The notes beneath the pieces are model-generated. The model was not told the DNA's origin and searched no databases. It saw nothing but the letters and a program-made list of their open reading frames with translations. A stretch of 64,000 bases of DNA from positions 3,915 through 67,914 of the forward strand of contig DAISJM010000016.1 of the NCBI GenBank assembly GCA_036821485.1. Direction: 5' to 3'. Below are positions 51,293-59,448 of the stretch, piece by piece; within the stretch, counting starts at the first letter, position 1; each line of letters opens with the position of its first letter. The translations under genes were made by a program, and so were the position numbers. The stretch comes from DAISJM01 sp036821485 (GTDB lineage Bacteria; Verrucomicrobiota; Kiritimatiellia; CAIQIC01; JAGNIJ01).

Positions 51293-53362
51293 ATGATGAT
51301 GGATACGGGGATCTCCATGGATAAGCAGTCGACTACCAAGTGGCAGGCGCGAGCGGTTTGGATGGGACTGGCGATCATCGTCGGTGTTGCGGCGTTTTTT
51401 CGTCTCTATCATCTTGGAATGTCGGCATTCCGTGGTGACACCATCCTGCTGTGGAGCATGGCGCAGAGGCATGTTCCGCCGGGCCAGGTGCTGATGCGGT
51501 GGTTCGACGTGTCGGGCGCGGCCGGTCAAATGCCGATGCCGGCGTTTCTGATGCAGTTCTTCCTGGAGATGATCGGTTGGAAAGTGACCCCGTTCACGGT
51601 ACGCGTGGTTTTTGCATTCTTCGGCATTCTGGCCGTGCCGGTTGCCTTCATGGGTGGGCGGCGTTTGTTTGGAGATCGCTTCGGCCTTTTCCTTGCGGCG
51701 CTGCTGGCGCTCAATTCGTTCCACATTGCGACATCGCGTGAGGCCTATTTCTATTCCACGCTGTTGCTCGGCTACTTCCTCTTCTTCTGGTTTTCGGCGG
51801 CGGCCATGCATCGCATCCGACGTGGTGAAGTTTTGCACGGAGGCGAGTTGGCGATCCTTGCCGCTGCCCTTTTTTTCTCGGCGTACAGCCAGATCACAGG
51901 GTTACTCATTTGCGTGTCGGGCGCGTCTTTGTTCGGCGGCATGGTGTGGTACCGGCAGCGACGGACGCCGGCGTTGTGGCAGAACATGATTCGTCTCGGC
52001 ATCGTTTATGGCGTGGTGCTGTTGCCCGTGATGCTGGCTTCGTGGGGTGTGCGTCCGATTTTGGCGCAGATTGGCGCCAGCAAAGATGCAGGTGTGCAGT
52101 TCGTTGCTCAGACGGGTGGAAACCTGCTGACCGGCTTGAAGGAGGCGGCCACGCAGTTCACCTGGGGTTGGACGGGGTGGGGCTGGACGCTGCTGATTGT
52201 GGCGGTGGTTGTCGGGGTGGGTGCGGCGCTCCGGATGCGTGAACGTCGGTTTCTTTGGATCGCCTACTTCATCGTGGCCCAGATTGCGTTGTTTGCGGTA
52301 TCGCGGTCGGCTGCGGGTGCCAACTACGAAGCGCGCTACATGTCGGGCACGCTGCCTTTCTTTCTGGCTCTCGTGGCGTACGGGTTACTGATGGGGTTGG
52401 GTGATTTGCTTTACGGCAAGGTTTCGCCGCGTGTGAGTTCGCTGGCGAGTGCGACGCTGGCGGGGGCGGGGTTGCTGGCCTGCGTGTATCCCGCCTATCT
52501 TCAGACGCAGTTGACGGGCAAGCCGGCGCCGTACTTTGCGTTGGTGCGCTGGACGGATTCCAACCTGCCGCAGGGAACACCCGTACTGGTGGACCGTTGG
52601 TTCGAGCCGTGGAATGAGCTCAAGGCTCACCCGACGACCAATGTGTTCTTCACGTTCACCGTACCGAATGAACCCGTTGAGACCTACATTCGGAGCCGGT
52701 GGCGTGAGACCGCCCAGGCCTTCTTTGCGAAATATCCCGAGGCGGCTTATCTTGAAATCGCAAAGTCCTATTGGGAGGTACCCGGCGTGGGACCGTGGAA
52801 CTGGCCGCGGGAGCATTTCGCGAGGCACGTGGCGATCACCAACGAAGCGGGTCTGAAACTTCGGCGGATGGGACTGGCTAATCGCGGCGATTTCTATGCC
52901 GCAACGACGAACCGGACCATCGTGGAGATTTTCTACAACACCAGGGAAGATCTCGTAACGCAGGCGCGCGCACAGGGCCGGAAGACGATGGTGCTCTTCG
53001 GACCCGGTTGGGGCTATACCAAGACTCAGGATTTCAAGGACTGGCGGGCCTTGGAGAAGGAAGCAGCGATCGAGGTCTACAATCTGACGGATACTCCCGC
53101 AGATGTGATGCTTCGCATTCGTGCCGTGGCGCCGAATGGATCGAAGAGGGTTGAATCGGCGACCATGGATGCACATGACTTTTCCGTGGGTCGGATGGAG
53201 GAGTGGGATATCGGCCCCGTCTCTCTTGCCCCGGGTTTGACCAAGCTGGCATTGCGGGATCCTTTCTGGACGGACGGCGGCGTTCCCTTGCTGGTGGACA
53301 CGATTGCGCTGGCGCCGGCCCCTCGGCCGGCACTCGAACCGGGGCCGGTTGCGACGCCTTGA
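51293..53362 (+). CDS. GT39-like membrane glycosyltransferase with C-terminal soluble domain
   Basis: Start among ATGs 51293, 51296, 51299 and 51317 is uncertain; GGAAG lies just upstream of the first. 689 residues from 51293. About twelve hydrophobic segments. First-loop motif is AFRGDTILLW, where an acidic Asp replaces the usual DE pair. The last 250 residues are soluble, ending in a beta-rich region (GPVSLAPGLTKLAL). The arrangement matches the 17978 gene (GPFVLEPGESRITI), so they are probable paralogues. The acceptor is unknown. Confidence 0.65.
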   Translation: MMMDTGISMDKQSTTKWQARAVWMGLAIIVGVAAFFRLYHLGMSAFRGDTILLWSMAQRHVPPGQVLMRWFDVSGAAGQMPMPAFLMQFFLEMIGWKVTPFTVRVVFAFFGILAVPVAFMGGRRLFGDRFGLFLAALLALNSFHIATSREAYFYSTLLLGYFLFFWFSAAAMHRIRRGEVLHGGELAILAAALFFSAYSQITGLLICVSGASLFGGMVWYRQRRTPALWQNMIRLGIVYGVVLLPVMLASWGVRPILAQIGASKDAGVQFVAQTGGNLLTGLKEAATQFTWGWTGWGWTLLIVAVVVGVGAALRMRERRFLWIAYFIVAQIALFAVSRSAAGANYEARYMSGTLPFFLALVAYGLLMGLGDLLYGKVSPRVSSLASATLAGAGLLACVYPAYLQTQLTGKPAPYFALVRWTDSNLPQGTPVLVDRWFEPWNELKAHPTTNVFFTFTVPNEPVETYIRSRWRETAQAFFAKYPEAAYLEIAKSYWEVPGVGPWNWPREHFARHVAITNEAGLKLRRMGLANRGDFYAATTNRTIVEIFYNTREDLVTQARAQGRKTMVLFGPGWGYTKTQDFKDWRALEKEAAIEVYNLTDTPADVMLRIRAVAPNGSKRVESATMDAHDFSVGRMEEWDIGPVSLAPGLTKLALRDPFWTDGGVPLLVDTIALAPAPRPALEPGPVATP

Positions 53363-53410
53363 TTCCGGGTCTTCATCATACTCCTGCCTGTTCTTCCGGG
53401 CCGGTCGGTC

Positions 53411-53416
53411 TATAAT
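53411..53416 (+). promoter_or_regulatory. Perfect -10 element (TATAAT) before the MurC-like gene
   Basis: TATAAT is nine bases before the ATG at 53426, so transcription would start within a few bases of the start codon. No Shine-Dalgarno and no good -35 were seen. Confidence 0.45.
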
Positions 53417-53425
53417 GTCTGCACC

Positions 53426-54787
53426 ATGGTCGGAGGAGGCGGTCAGCACTATCACGTCGTCGGTGTCGCCGGCACCGGCATGAGTGCTGTTGCCCAGGTT
53501 TTGCTTGCGCAAGGCCATGTGGTGACGGGGTCCGATCGCTATCGCGATCAAGGGCAGGATCTCGACATCTTCCACAAGCTGCAGGCGGCCGGGGTGAAAT
53601 TGTTGCCGCAGGATGGGACTGCCATTACGCCGGCCACGCGGGGCTTGGTGGTGAGCACCGCGATCGAAAAAGACAACTCCGAATTGATTGCCGCGCAGAA
53701 GATGAATGTGCCGGTTGTTCATCGGTCCCAGATGCTGGCCCGGCTCTGTTACGGGAAGCGACTGGTAGCCGTCTCGGGCACATCGGGCAAGTCGACCGTG
53801 ACGGGCATGGTGGGATGGATATGCGAGTGTCTCGGCAAGGATCCGACGGTTGTGAATGGCGGGGCTGTGCTGAACTGGCGGTCGGCCTATCGGGTGGGCA
53901 ATGTGCGCGTTGGCCGCGGTCCCCTGTGGATTGTCGAAACGGATGAAAGCGACCGTTCGTTTTTGAACTTCGATCCGGACTGGGCGATCGTTACCAACCT
54001 GTCGAAAGACCACTTCGACCTCCAGGAAACCGTGGCATTGTTCCAATCATTTGCCGACCTCGTCCGTACCGGGATTGTGTGTGGACCGGGCGTGGCAGCC
54101 ATGATTCGCAAGCCGACAGGGGACAAGCCGGGGCCGGCGATGGTCGACGAGCCGTTTGATTGGCGTGGGGAGAAGGGGAGGCACGCCTTCTGGTACAAAG
54201 GGCAGCTTTTCGGATCGCCCCTGATCGGCCGCCACAACGCTGAGAATGCATTTCTTGCCGTGGTGCTATGCGATCAGTTGGGGCTGGATCTCGCCGCGGT
54301 GAACAACGCGCTGGCCTCCTTCAAAGGGATCGAGCGGCGTCTTGAGTGCGCGGGAGAGGCGCAGGGCGTGACCGTGGTGGATGAGTATGCGCATAATTCT
54401 GCAAAGATCAGCGCCGCTTGGAGGGCGGTGGCCGAACGATATGGCCGCGTGCTTGGCGTGTGGAGGCCGCACGGATTCGCTCCGTTGACCAGTATGATGG
54501 GAGAACTCACCGAGGCGTTTGCCTCCGTGTGCAGACCGGATGACCGCCTCTTCATTCTCCCGGTTTACTACGCTGGCGGAACGGCTTCCATGAAGGTATC
54601 TTCCACGGACCTCGTTACGCGCTTGCATGCCCGAGGCGTGAACGTGGAACTGGTGGAGAACTATGATGCGCTGATGATGCGCATGCTGAGCGAACGTCGT
54701 GCAGGCGATTGTGCTCTTGTAATGGGCGCGCGCGACCCGGGACTTCCGGTCTTCGCGCGCAAACTGGTAAATGCCCTGGCTGGGTGA
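53426..54787 (+). CDS. MurC/Mpl-like Mur ligase
   Basis: 453 residues in the three Mur domains. N-terminal GVAGTGMSAVAQVL and VTGSDRYRD match the MurC UDP-binding fold. P-loop GTSGKST at 118-124 (MurC normally GTHGKTT); DESDRSFLNFDPDWAIVTNLSKDHFD follows; C-terminal motif DEYAHNSAKISAAW (MurC DDYGHHPTE) and WRPHGFAP. It is clearly a MurC-type ligase, but its divergent motifs and position between a glycosyltransferase and a transporter argue against the housekeeping MurC. Substrate unknown. Confidence 0.78.
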   Translation: MVGGGGQHYHVVGVAGTGMSAVAQVLLAQGHVVTGSDRYRDQGQDLDIFHKLQAAGVKLLPQDGTAITPATRGLVVSTAIEKDNSELIAAQKMNVPVVHRSQMLARLCYGKRLVAVSGTSGKSTVTGMVGWICECLGKDPTVVNGGAVLNWRSAYRVGNVRVGRGPLWIVETDESDRSFLNFDPDWAIVTNLSKDHFDLQETVALFQSFADLVRTGIVCGPGVAAMIRKPTGDKPGPAMVDEPFDWRGEKGRHAFWYKGQLFGSPLIGRHNAENAFLAVVLCDQLGLDLAAVNNALASFKGIERRLECAGEAQGVTVVDEYAHNSAKISAAWRAVAERYGRVLGVWRPHGFAPLTSMMGELTEAFASVCRPDDRLFILPVYYAGGTASMKVSSTDLVTRLHARGVNVELVENYDALMMRMLSERRAGDCALVMGARDPGLPVFARKLVNALAG

Positions 54788-55062
54788 TGGCGTGTGTTCC
54801 CATGAACGATGATTTCGTCAAGGCAGCTTCGTTTGGGTCCCGCGTCGAAGCGGAGACGGTGGGTCATGCGTTGGATCAGTACGGCATTCCGTTTTACGTG
54901 AAGAGTGAGGACATGGGTGTCTTTGGTGGCGCACCGGGGCCCTCGTTGTATGGTGCAACGCTCTGGATCCCACGCGATCGTGTGAACGAAGTGGCGCAGC
55001 TCCTGAGCTGCGTGATCAAGCCGCTTGGGGATGAAGAGCTTCCAACAGAGGAACAAACATGA
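54787..55062 (+). CDS. DUF2007-like small protein
   Basis: ATG at 54787 overlaps the MurC-like stop (TGATG), giving 91 residues; an ATG at 54802 is also possible. The core FVKAASFGSRVEAETVGHALDQYGIPFYVKSED is the DUF2007 pattern (a small ferredoxin-like domain of unknown role). The tail is acidic. It overlaps the methyltransferase gene by 4 bp, so it is translationally linked to both neighbours. Confidence 0.6.
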   Translation: MACVPMNDDFVKAASFGSRVEAETVGHALDQYGIPFYVKSEDMGVFGGAPGPSLYGATLWIPRDRVNEVAQLLSCVIKPLGDEELPTEEQT

Positions 55063-55754
55063 TGAGTATGCTATCGGGCACGATCAGAAAACTGCTGGGC
55101 CGGTCTGAAGGGCGGGAAGCATTGCTCGTGAAGGAGCCGCCGGATGCGCGCGGGATCGGTGAGCATGCGATGGTGATCAAGCAGTTTCAGGATCTGATGG
55201 CGGTGAAGAAGGCCCCCTCGGTGCTCGAACTGGGGACCAAGCGGAGTCAGGCGGAACGCTGCACGATGCATCGGGACTGGGTGCCGCATGCCGGGGAGTT
55301 TGTGGGGAGTGATTTCGACGCCGGGCTTGACGTGGACGTGGTGGCGGATGTGCACAAGCTCTCCGATGTCTTTGGCGAAAATCGCTTCGATGCGATCGTG
55401 TCCTGTTCGGTGTTCGAGCACGTCCAGTATCCATGGGTTGCGGTAGTGGAGTTGTGTCGCGTGTTGAAGCAGGGCGGACTGGTGTTTGTGCAGACGCATC
55501 AGGCCTTCCCCCTGCACGCCTACCCGTTCGATTATTGGCGTTTCAGCACGGAGGCGCTGAAGACGTTGTTCAGCGAGCAAGTGGGATTCAAGGTGATTGG
55601 TGCCGAGTACGTGTTTCGGGCAAAGATCGTTTCCGAGCGGGATCCGGCAGCCGCAAACTATCCGAGCTATCTGAACGTGCATGTGCTGGCCGAAAAGATT
55701 GCGCACCCGCCCGCGGACTTCCGATGGCAGCCCCATCTACAGGCGATGCCCTGA
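55059..55754 (+). CDS. SAM-dependent methyltransferase
   Basis: 231 residues. VLELGTKRSQAERC stands in the SAM-loop place, with an altered glycine pattern; EFVGSDFDAGLDVDVVADVHKL, VSCSVFEHVQYPW and LKQGGLVFVQTHQAFPLHAYPFDYWRF follow. The last run is typical of methyltransferases in polysaccharide loci. Acceptor unknown. Confidence 0.72.
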   Translation: MMSMLSGTIRKLLGRSEGREALLVKEPPDARGIGEHAMVIKQFQDLMAVKKAPSVLELGTKRSQAERCTMHRDWVPHAGEFVGSDFDAGLDVDVVADVHKLSDVFGENRFDAIVSCSVFEHVQYPWVAVVELCRVLKQGGLVFVQTHQAFPLHAYPFDYWRFSTEALKTLFSEQVGFKVIGAEYVFRAKIVSERDPAAANYPSYLNVHVLAEKIAHPPADFRWQPHLQAMP

Positions 55755-55800
55755 ACATCCGGCCTGCCTGGTGTAAGTTAACGGCGCGAACAAGCTCCTG

Positions 55801-57243
55801 ATGAAGCCCTTCTTCCATAGAGAATCGTGGAATGCGCCCGGCGGTTACGCCGAGGTGTTGCGTGTGGCCTACCCGCTGGTCATCAGCATGGGTTCGTTCA
55901 CCATGATGCAGTTCTGCGATCGCATGTTTCTGGCGTGGTACAGCGCCACATCGATTCAGGCAGCGTTGCCGGCCGGCATTCTGTCCTTCACATTTGTCTG
56001 CGGATTCATGGCGCTGGCGGGCTATGCGGGGACTTTTGTTGCCCAATATCACGGGGCGGGTGAGCCTGCGGGCTGCAGCTTGTCGACGGCGCAGGGAGTG
56101 ATTCTTTCGCTGGCGTCGTGGCCGGTGATGCTGGCGCTCATGCCGCTTGGCCAGTGGATTCTTCGCACGAGCGGACACGCGCCTGCGGTGCTGGTGGAAG
56201 AGTTGGACTATTTCAACATTCTCATGTTGGGGGCGGTGGCGTCGCCTTTGGGTGCCGCGATCAGCAGCTACTTCACGGGGCGGGGCGATACGCTGACGAA
56301 CATGTATGCAAACCTCGCGGGGAATCTCGTCAACGTGGTACTCGACTACATGATGATCTTCGGCCATTGGGGCTGCCCGGAAATGGGTATTCGTGGTGCA
56401 GCGTGGGCGACGGTGATCTCGGGCTTCATCGGGCCGGCGATTATGCTGGCGCTTTACTTCCGTCCTGCCGAGAACCGGGCATGTGCCACACGCCGGAACT
56501 TCCGTTTCAAGGCGGCCTTGATGGTGAGGATGATTCGGTTTGGACTTCCCTCTGCGGCGCATTTGCTGTTGGACGTGGGGTCATTCAGCCTTTTTGTGCT
56601 CTGGACCGGGAGGATGGGGGCGGCAGCGCTTGCCGCCAGCAACATCGCGCTGGCCATCAACAACATCGCTTTCATGCCGCTGATCGGGATGAGCATCGCG
56701 GCGTCGATCCTAGTGGGCCAATACCAGGGGCGACGAGACAGTGCGACGGCGGAGAAGGCCGGATGGACGGCGCTGAAGGTGGGGTGGGCCTACATGTTCG
56801 TTGTCGCGATGACGTTTGTGCTCCTTCCCCGCATGTATTTCGGATTGTTCACCGGTCGGGGCCCGGGGACGGTAGCGTTGGACGAAGTGCTGCCCGTGGG
56901 ACGGTTTCTTCTGCTGATGATGGCTACATGGGGGATGCTGGATACGGTGAACCTAGTGTTGTCCGGAGCGTTGAAGGGGGCGGGTGACACCCGATTCGTG
57001 ATGTACTACTCCGTGGCGATGGGCTGGGGCGTGTGGATCGTTGGCGAGGCGATCATTCTCCTTGTGCTGGACTTGAGCATCAAGTGGGCGTGGGCTTGGT
57101 TGGCCATCTACGTGTTTCTCATGGCCTTGGGATTCCTCGCGAGGTATCGCTCGGGCAGATGGAAGACCATCGAACTGTTGGATCGCCAGACGCCGCTGCA
57201 ACCTAATCGGCCGGGTGCGGAGGCCCTCGTGGTCGCGGATTGA
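55801..57243 (+). CDS. MATE-family multidrug/exporter
   Basis: 480 residues, twelve hydrophobic segments in two halves. Starts YAEVLRVAYPLVISMGSFTMMQFCDRMFLAWYS; second-half VRMIRFGLPSAAHLLLDVGSFSLFVLW shows the internal repeat of MATE proteins. It has a possible function as a drug/H+ or Na+ antiporter, or as a lipid-linked sugar exporter in this setting. No clear Shine-Dalgarno (AAGCTCCTG before ATG). Confidence 0.85.
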   Translation: MKPFFHRESWNAPGGYAEVLRVAYPLVISMGSFTMMQFCDRMFLAWYSATSIQAALPAGILSFTFVCGFMALAGYAGTFVAQYHGAGEPAGCSLSTAQGVILSLASWPVMLALMPLGQWILRTSGHAPAVLVEELDYFNILMLGAVASPLGAAISSYFTGRGDTLTNMYANLAGNLVNVVLDYMMIFGHWGCPEMGIRGAAWATVISGFIGPAIMLALYFRPAENRACATRRNFRFKAALMVRMIRFGLPSAAHLLLDVGSFSLFVLWTGRMGAAALAASNIALAINNIAFMPLIGMSIAASILVGQYQGRRDSATAEKAGWTALKVGWAYMFVVAMTFVLLPRMYFGLFTGRGPGTVALDEVLPVGRFLLLMMATWGMLDTVNLVLSGALKGAGDTRFVMYYSVAMGWGVWIVGEAIILLVLDLSIKWAWAWLAIYVFLMALGFLARYRSGRWKTIELLDRQTPLQPNRPGAEALVVAD

Positions 57244-57251
57244 GTGTGCGC

Positions 57252-58007
57252 TCAGTGGGTGGGGGCCTGAAGTGCCCGCAGGCAGCGTTCCTTGGCTTTC
57301 CACGCCATCATCATGGTGAGCGCAAAGGGGACCAGACCCACCGCGTACAGCCACCCAAAACCGTAACGTGGCGCAATAGCCTCGCCGGGCGCCAGCGCTA
57401 TGCCGAAGTGCCGGGCAGCCGTTGCCGATTGAATCAGTGCATAGCCGGTGGGCGCGAGCATGAGCGCCAGGGCCAGCCATGCGGAGACCTGGGCCTCGAC
57501 GAGCAATAACCTGTCGTGCAACAACCGGGCGATTTCACCGGCGAGTTGATTCAGTATGAACAGGCCCCACGCTGTGCACAGCATCAGGATGATCAGGTTA
57601 GCCACATAGTAGGGTACATGCGGCATGTGCTTCCACCAGAAGACAAAAGGTGAGAGGTACACTTCGATCAGCAGGACAAAGAGGAGCTCCCGCACCAGCG
57701 AGTGCCATCGTGCGCCCGGCAGTGGTGCCCGCTGGAAGTAGACCACGCCACAGTAGACGAGGAAGACGCCAAACACGTAAGCGGGCGCCCGCGCAGTGAA
57801 AGGCAGGCGCACATCTATGGCGCCAGCAAAGAGGAGAATCGCGAGAGGAATGCCCCAGAAGACGCAGGAAAAGCCCCTCATGGCCCGGGCATAGGCGTCT
57901 ATCGGCACGGGAAGTGCGGGGACGGGGTCCGGCGCAGGCACGCCTGCCTCTGCTGCTTCGGTTGACATCGCCGGCATTATGAGGCCGCGGCACGATTCCT
58001 GCAACAT
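57252..58007 (-). CDS. Integral membrane protein, unknown function
   Basis: 251 residues; about six hydrophobic segments after a Pro/Ala-rich N-terminus. The start at 58007 is not decided by a ribosome site; an ATG about 11 codons later (MPAMSTEAAEAG) is likely a better start. No recognised family motif. It is convergent with the MATE gene, with only 8 bp between the ends. Confidence 0.65.
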   Translation of the reverse strand: MLQESCRGLIMPAMSTEAAEAGVPAPDPVPALPVPIDAYARAMRGFSCVFWGIPLAILLFAGAIDVRLPFTARAPAYVFGVFLVYCGVVYFQRAPLPGARWHSLVRELLFVLLIEVYLSPFVFWWKHMPHVPYYVANLIILMLCTAWGLFILNQLAGEIARLLHDRLLLVEAQVSAWLALALMLAPTGYALIQSATAARHFGIALAPGEAIAPRYGFGWLYAVGLVPFALTMMMAWKAKERCLRALQAPTH

Positions 58008-58040
58008 CCCGATGGATCGCAGGGCGATCCGATGGGGGCG

Positions 58041-58853
58041 TCAGCGTGACAACACAATCGAGTAAAAGTGTTGCTCGCGTTCGTTGGCGCGGAAGACGGC
58101 TGTGCCGTTTCCGCTTCTGCCGGAAGCATCCAGGTTCAGGTTGAGTGTTTCCCAGTTCTGGGAATCCCACGAAAGGCGCATGGTGCCGTTCATGGCGGAC
58201 CCTGTCACATTGCCCGACACGGTGCCCGAGACGTTGTTGTCCGTTCCCTCCAGTGTGCCTGACACGGTCTGACCGTTCTGCTGGAGACGCATGCGAAAGA
58301 CGATCCATGGATGCCGAGCTTCAGCCGTATTCCGCGTATTGCGTTCGAAGGTGAACGCGGCAGTCCACGCACCGTCGAACAGGGCAGCTGAGGGACTCGC
58401 CTGCGGCGCGACGGTTGTTGTGGGAACGGCTGGCGCCGGCGGTGCAACCGGGCGTGTCGGATAAGCTATGTCGCGCGTGAGTGCATCCACGCGCGCGGAT
58501 AAAGCTCGAATCTCACCGGCCTGTTGCAGGATCTGGTTGGAGAGGGGTTGAATCGCTTCGGGGATCTTCAAAGACAACGTCTTGGCCTCGGCCTGAATGC
58601 TTGCCGTTGCCACTTCAAGTTGGCTGGCAACCTGTCCCTTGGAATCCTGAACATCCTGCGCGAGGAGCTGCATCGCGTGGTCCTCCTGCGAGAGCCGCGC
58701 GTCGATCTCCTCCGTCTGCGTGCGAAGGGCGCTCAGTTCCTGCTGCGTCTTTTGGAGTTCCTGCTTCAAATTGTCGACCGCGTCCTGGCGGGCGCATCCA
58801 ACGAGCAACGTGAATCCGGCGAGGATGGAAACAGCGATGATGGTGCGTAACAT
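58041..58853 (-). CDS. Coiled-coil lipoprotein
   Basis: ATG at 58853 (GGGAGG seven bases upstream) gives 270 residues. Lipobox LLVGC ends near residue 20, so the mature protein starts at a lipid-modified Cys. Residues about 23-110 are a coiled coil (LKQELQKTQQELSALRTQTEEIDARL), then a Pro/Ala/Val linker, then a beta-rich C-terminal domain of about 110 residues (AWTAAFTFERNTRN...). Probably anchored in the outer or inner membrane; function unknown. Confidence 0.8.
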   Translation of the reverse strand: MLRTIIAVSILAGFTLLVGCARQDAVDNLKQELQKTQQELSALRTQTEEIDARLSQEDHAMQLLAQDVQDSKGQVASQLEVATASIQAEAKTLSLKIPEAIQPLSNQILQQAGEIRALSARVDALTRDIAYPTRPVAPPAPAVPTTTVAPQASPSAALFDGAWTAAFTFERNTRNTAEARHPWIVFRMRLQQNGQTVSGTLEGTDNNVSGTVSGNVTGSAMNGTMRLSWDSQNWETLNLNLDASGRSGNGTAVFRANEREQHFYSIVLSR

Positions 58854-58973
58854 GGTCAGACCTCCCTCAATCAATGACACCCGACGCGATGCACGATATC
58901 CTGCCGTGAAGTATACAGGAAGAGGGCCCCCGGGCAAAGCGATTCCTGGCGAGGTGGGTCCCTGTGCTGATGG

Positions 58974-59207
58974 TCAGGAGCCGCGTTTGCGTGCGAGAAG
59001 CTCGGCGTACTTGAGCTTGGCACGGCTGAGTATTTCCACTGGATCGTGAGTGTGCGCTATGTCTTTTCCCCACCACTCCATGAACTCATTTCCACGGCAG
59101 AGCTTGTCGATCTTCAGCATCAGGGCGTCCGCTTCTGTACCGTATACGGTTTGGTGGTGGACGAACAAATCTGTCAGTGGATGATCGCCTGGTCTTCCAT
59201 TGGGCAT
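58974..59207 (-). CDS. Small conserved protein (NGRPGDHPLTD family)
   Basis: ATG at 59207 chosen: AAAGGAGG lies five bases upstream, while the ATG at 59231 has no ribosome site. 77 residues beginning MPNGRPGDHPLTDLFVH. I recognise this start as the opening of a widespread small uncharacterised family (N-G-x-P-G-D-H-P-x-T-D). No transmembrane or binding motif. Function unknown. Confidence 0.7.
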   Translation of the reverse strand: MPNGRPGDHPLTDLFVHHQTVYGTEADALMLKIDKLCRGNEFMEWWGKDIAHTHDPVEILSRAKLKYAELLARKRGS

Positions 59208-59411
59208 GATGGCCTCCTTTTCTGAATCCATTCGCAGACCGTTCCCGCGCGCCGAATCATTGTGACCAACCTAATCAGGAGACAGAGGCATGGCGAGCGT
59301 GTTTTCGCCTTGTTTGCGTGACGGGTTTTGCGGCTACTACGGCCCGGTGTCTTTGCCGGCACTTCGCTGTGTGTCCCGTGTTCGGGATAAGGGGAGGGAC
59401 TGAATCAAGCT

Positions 59412-59439
59412 TTGCGTCAGCTTTTGCGTGGTCTAGAAT
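59412..59439 (+). promoter_or_regulatory. Candidate sigma-70 promoter adjacent to start codon
   Basis: TTGCGT (59412-59417), a 16-base spacer and TAGAAT (59434-59439), five of six for the -10. The ATG at 59449 is nine bases after it, the same distance as at 53411-53426. No Shine-Dalgarno seen. Confidence 0.45.
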
Positions 59440-59448
59440 CCGCGCATC

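Noticed and set aside
52385..54046. 553-codon minus-strand frame
   Set aside because: Antisense to the GT39-like and MurC-like genes; no family motif.
53426..54787. Housekeeping murC
   Set aside because: Motifs diverge (GTSGKST, DEYAHNSAK) and no other mur/ddl/fts gene is adjacent.
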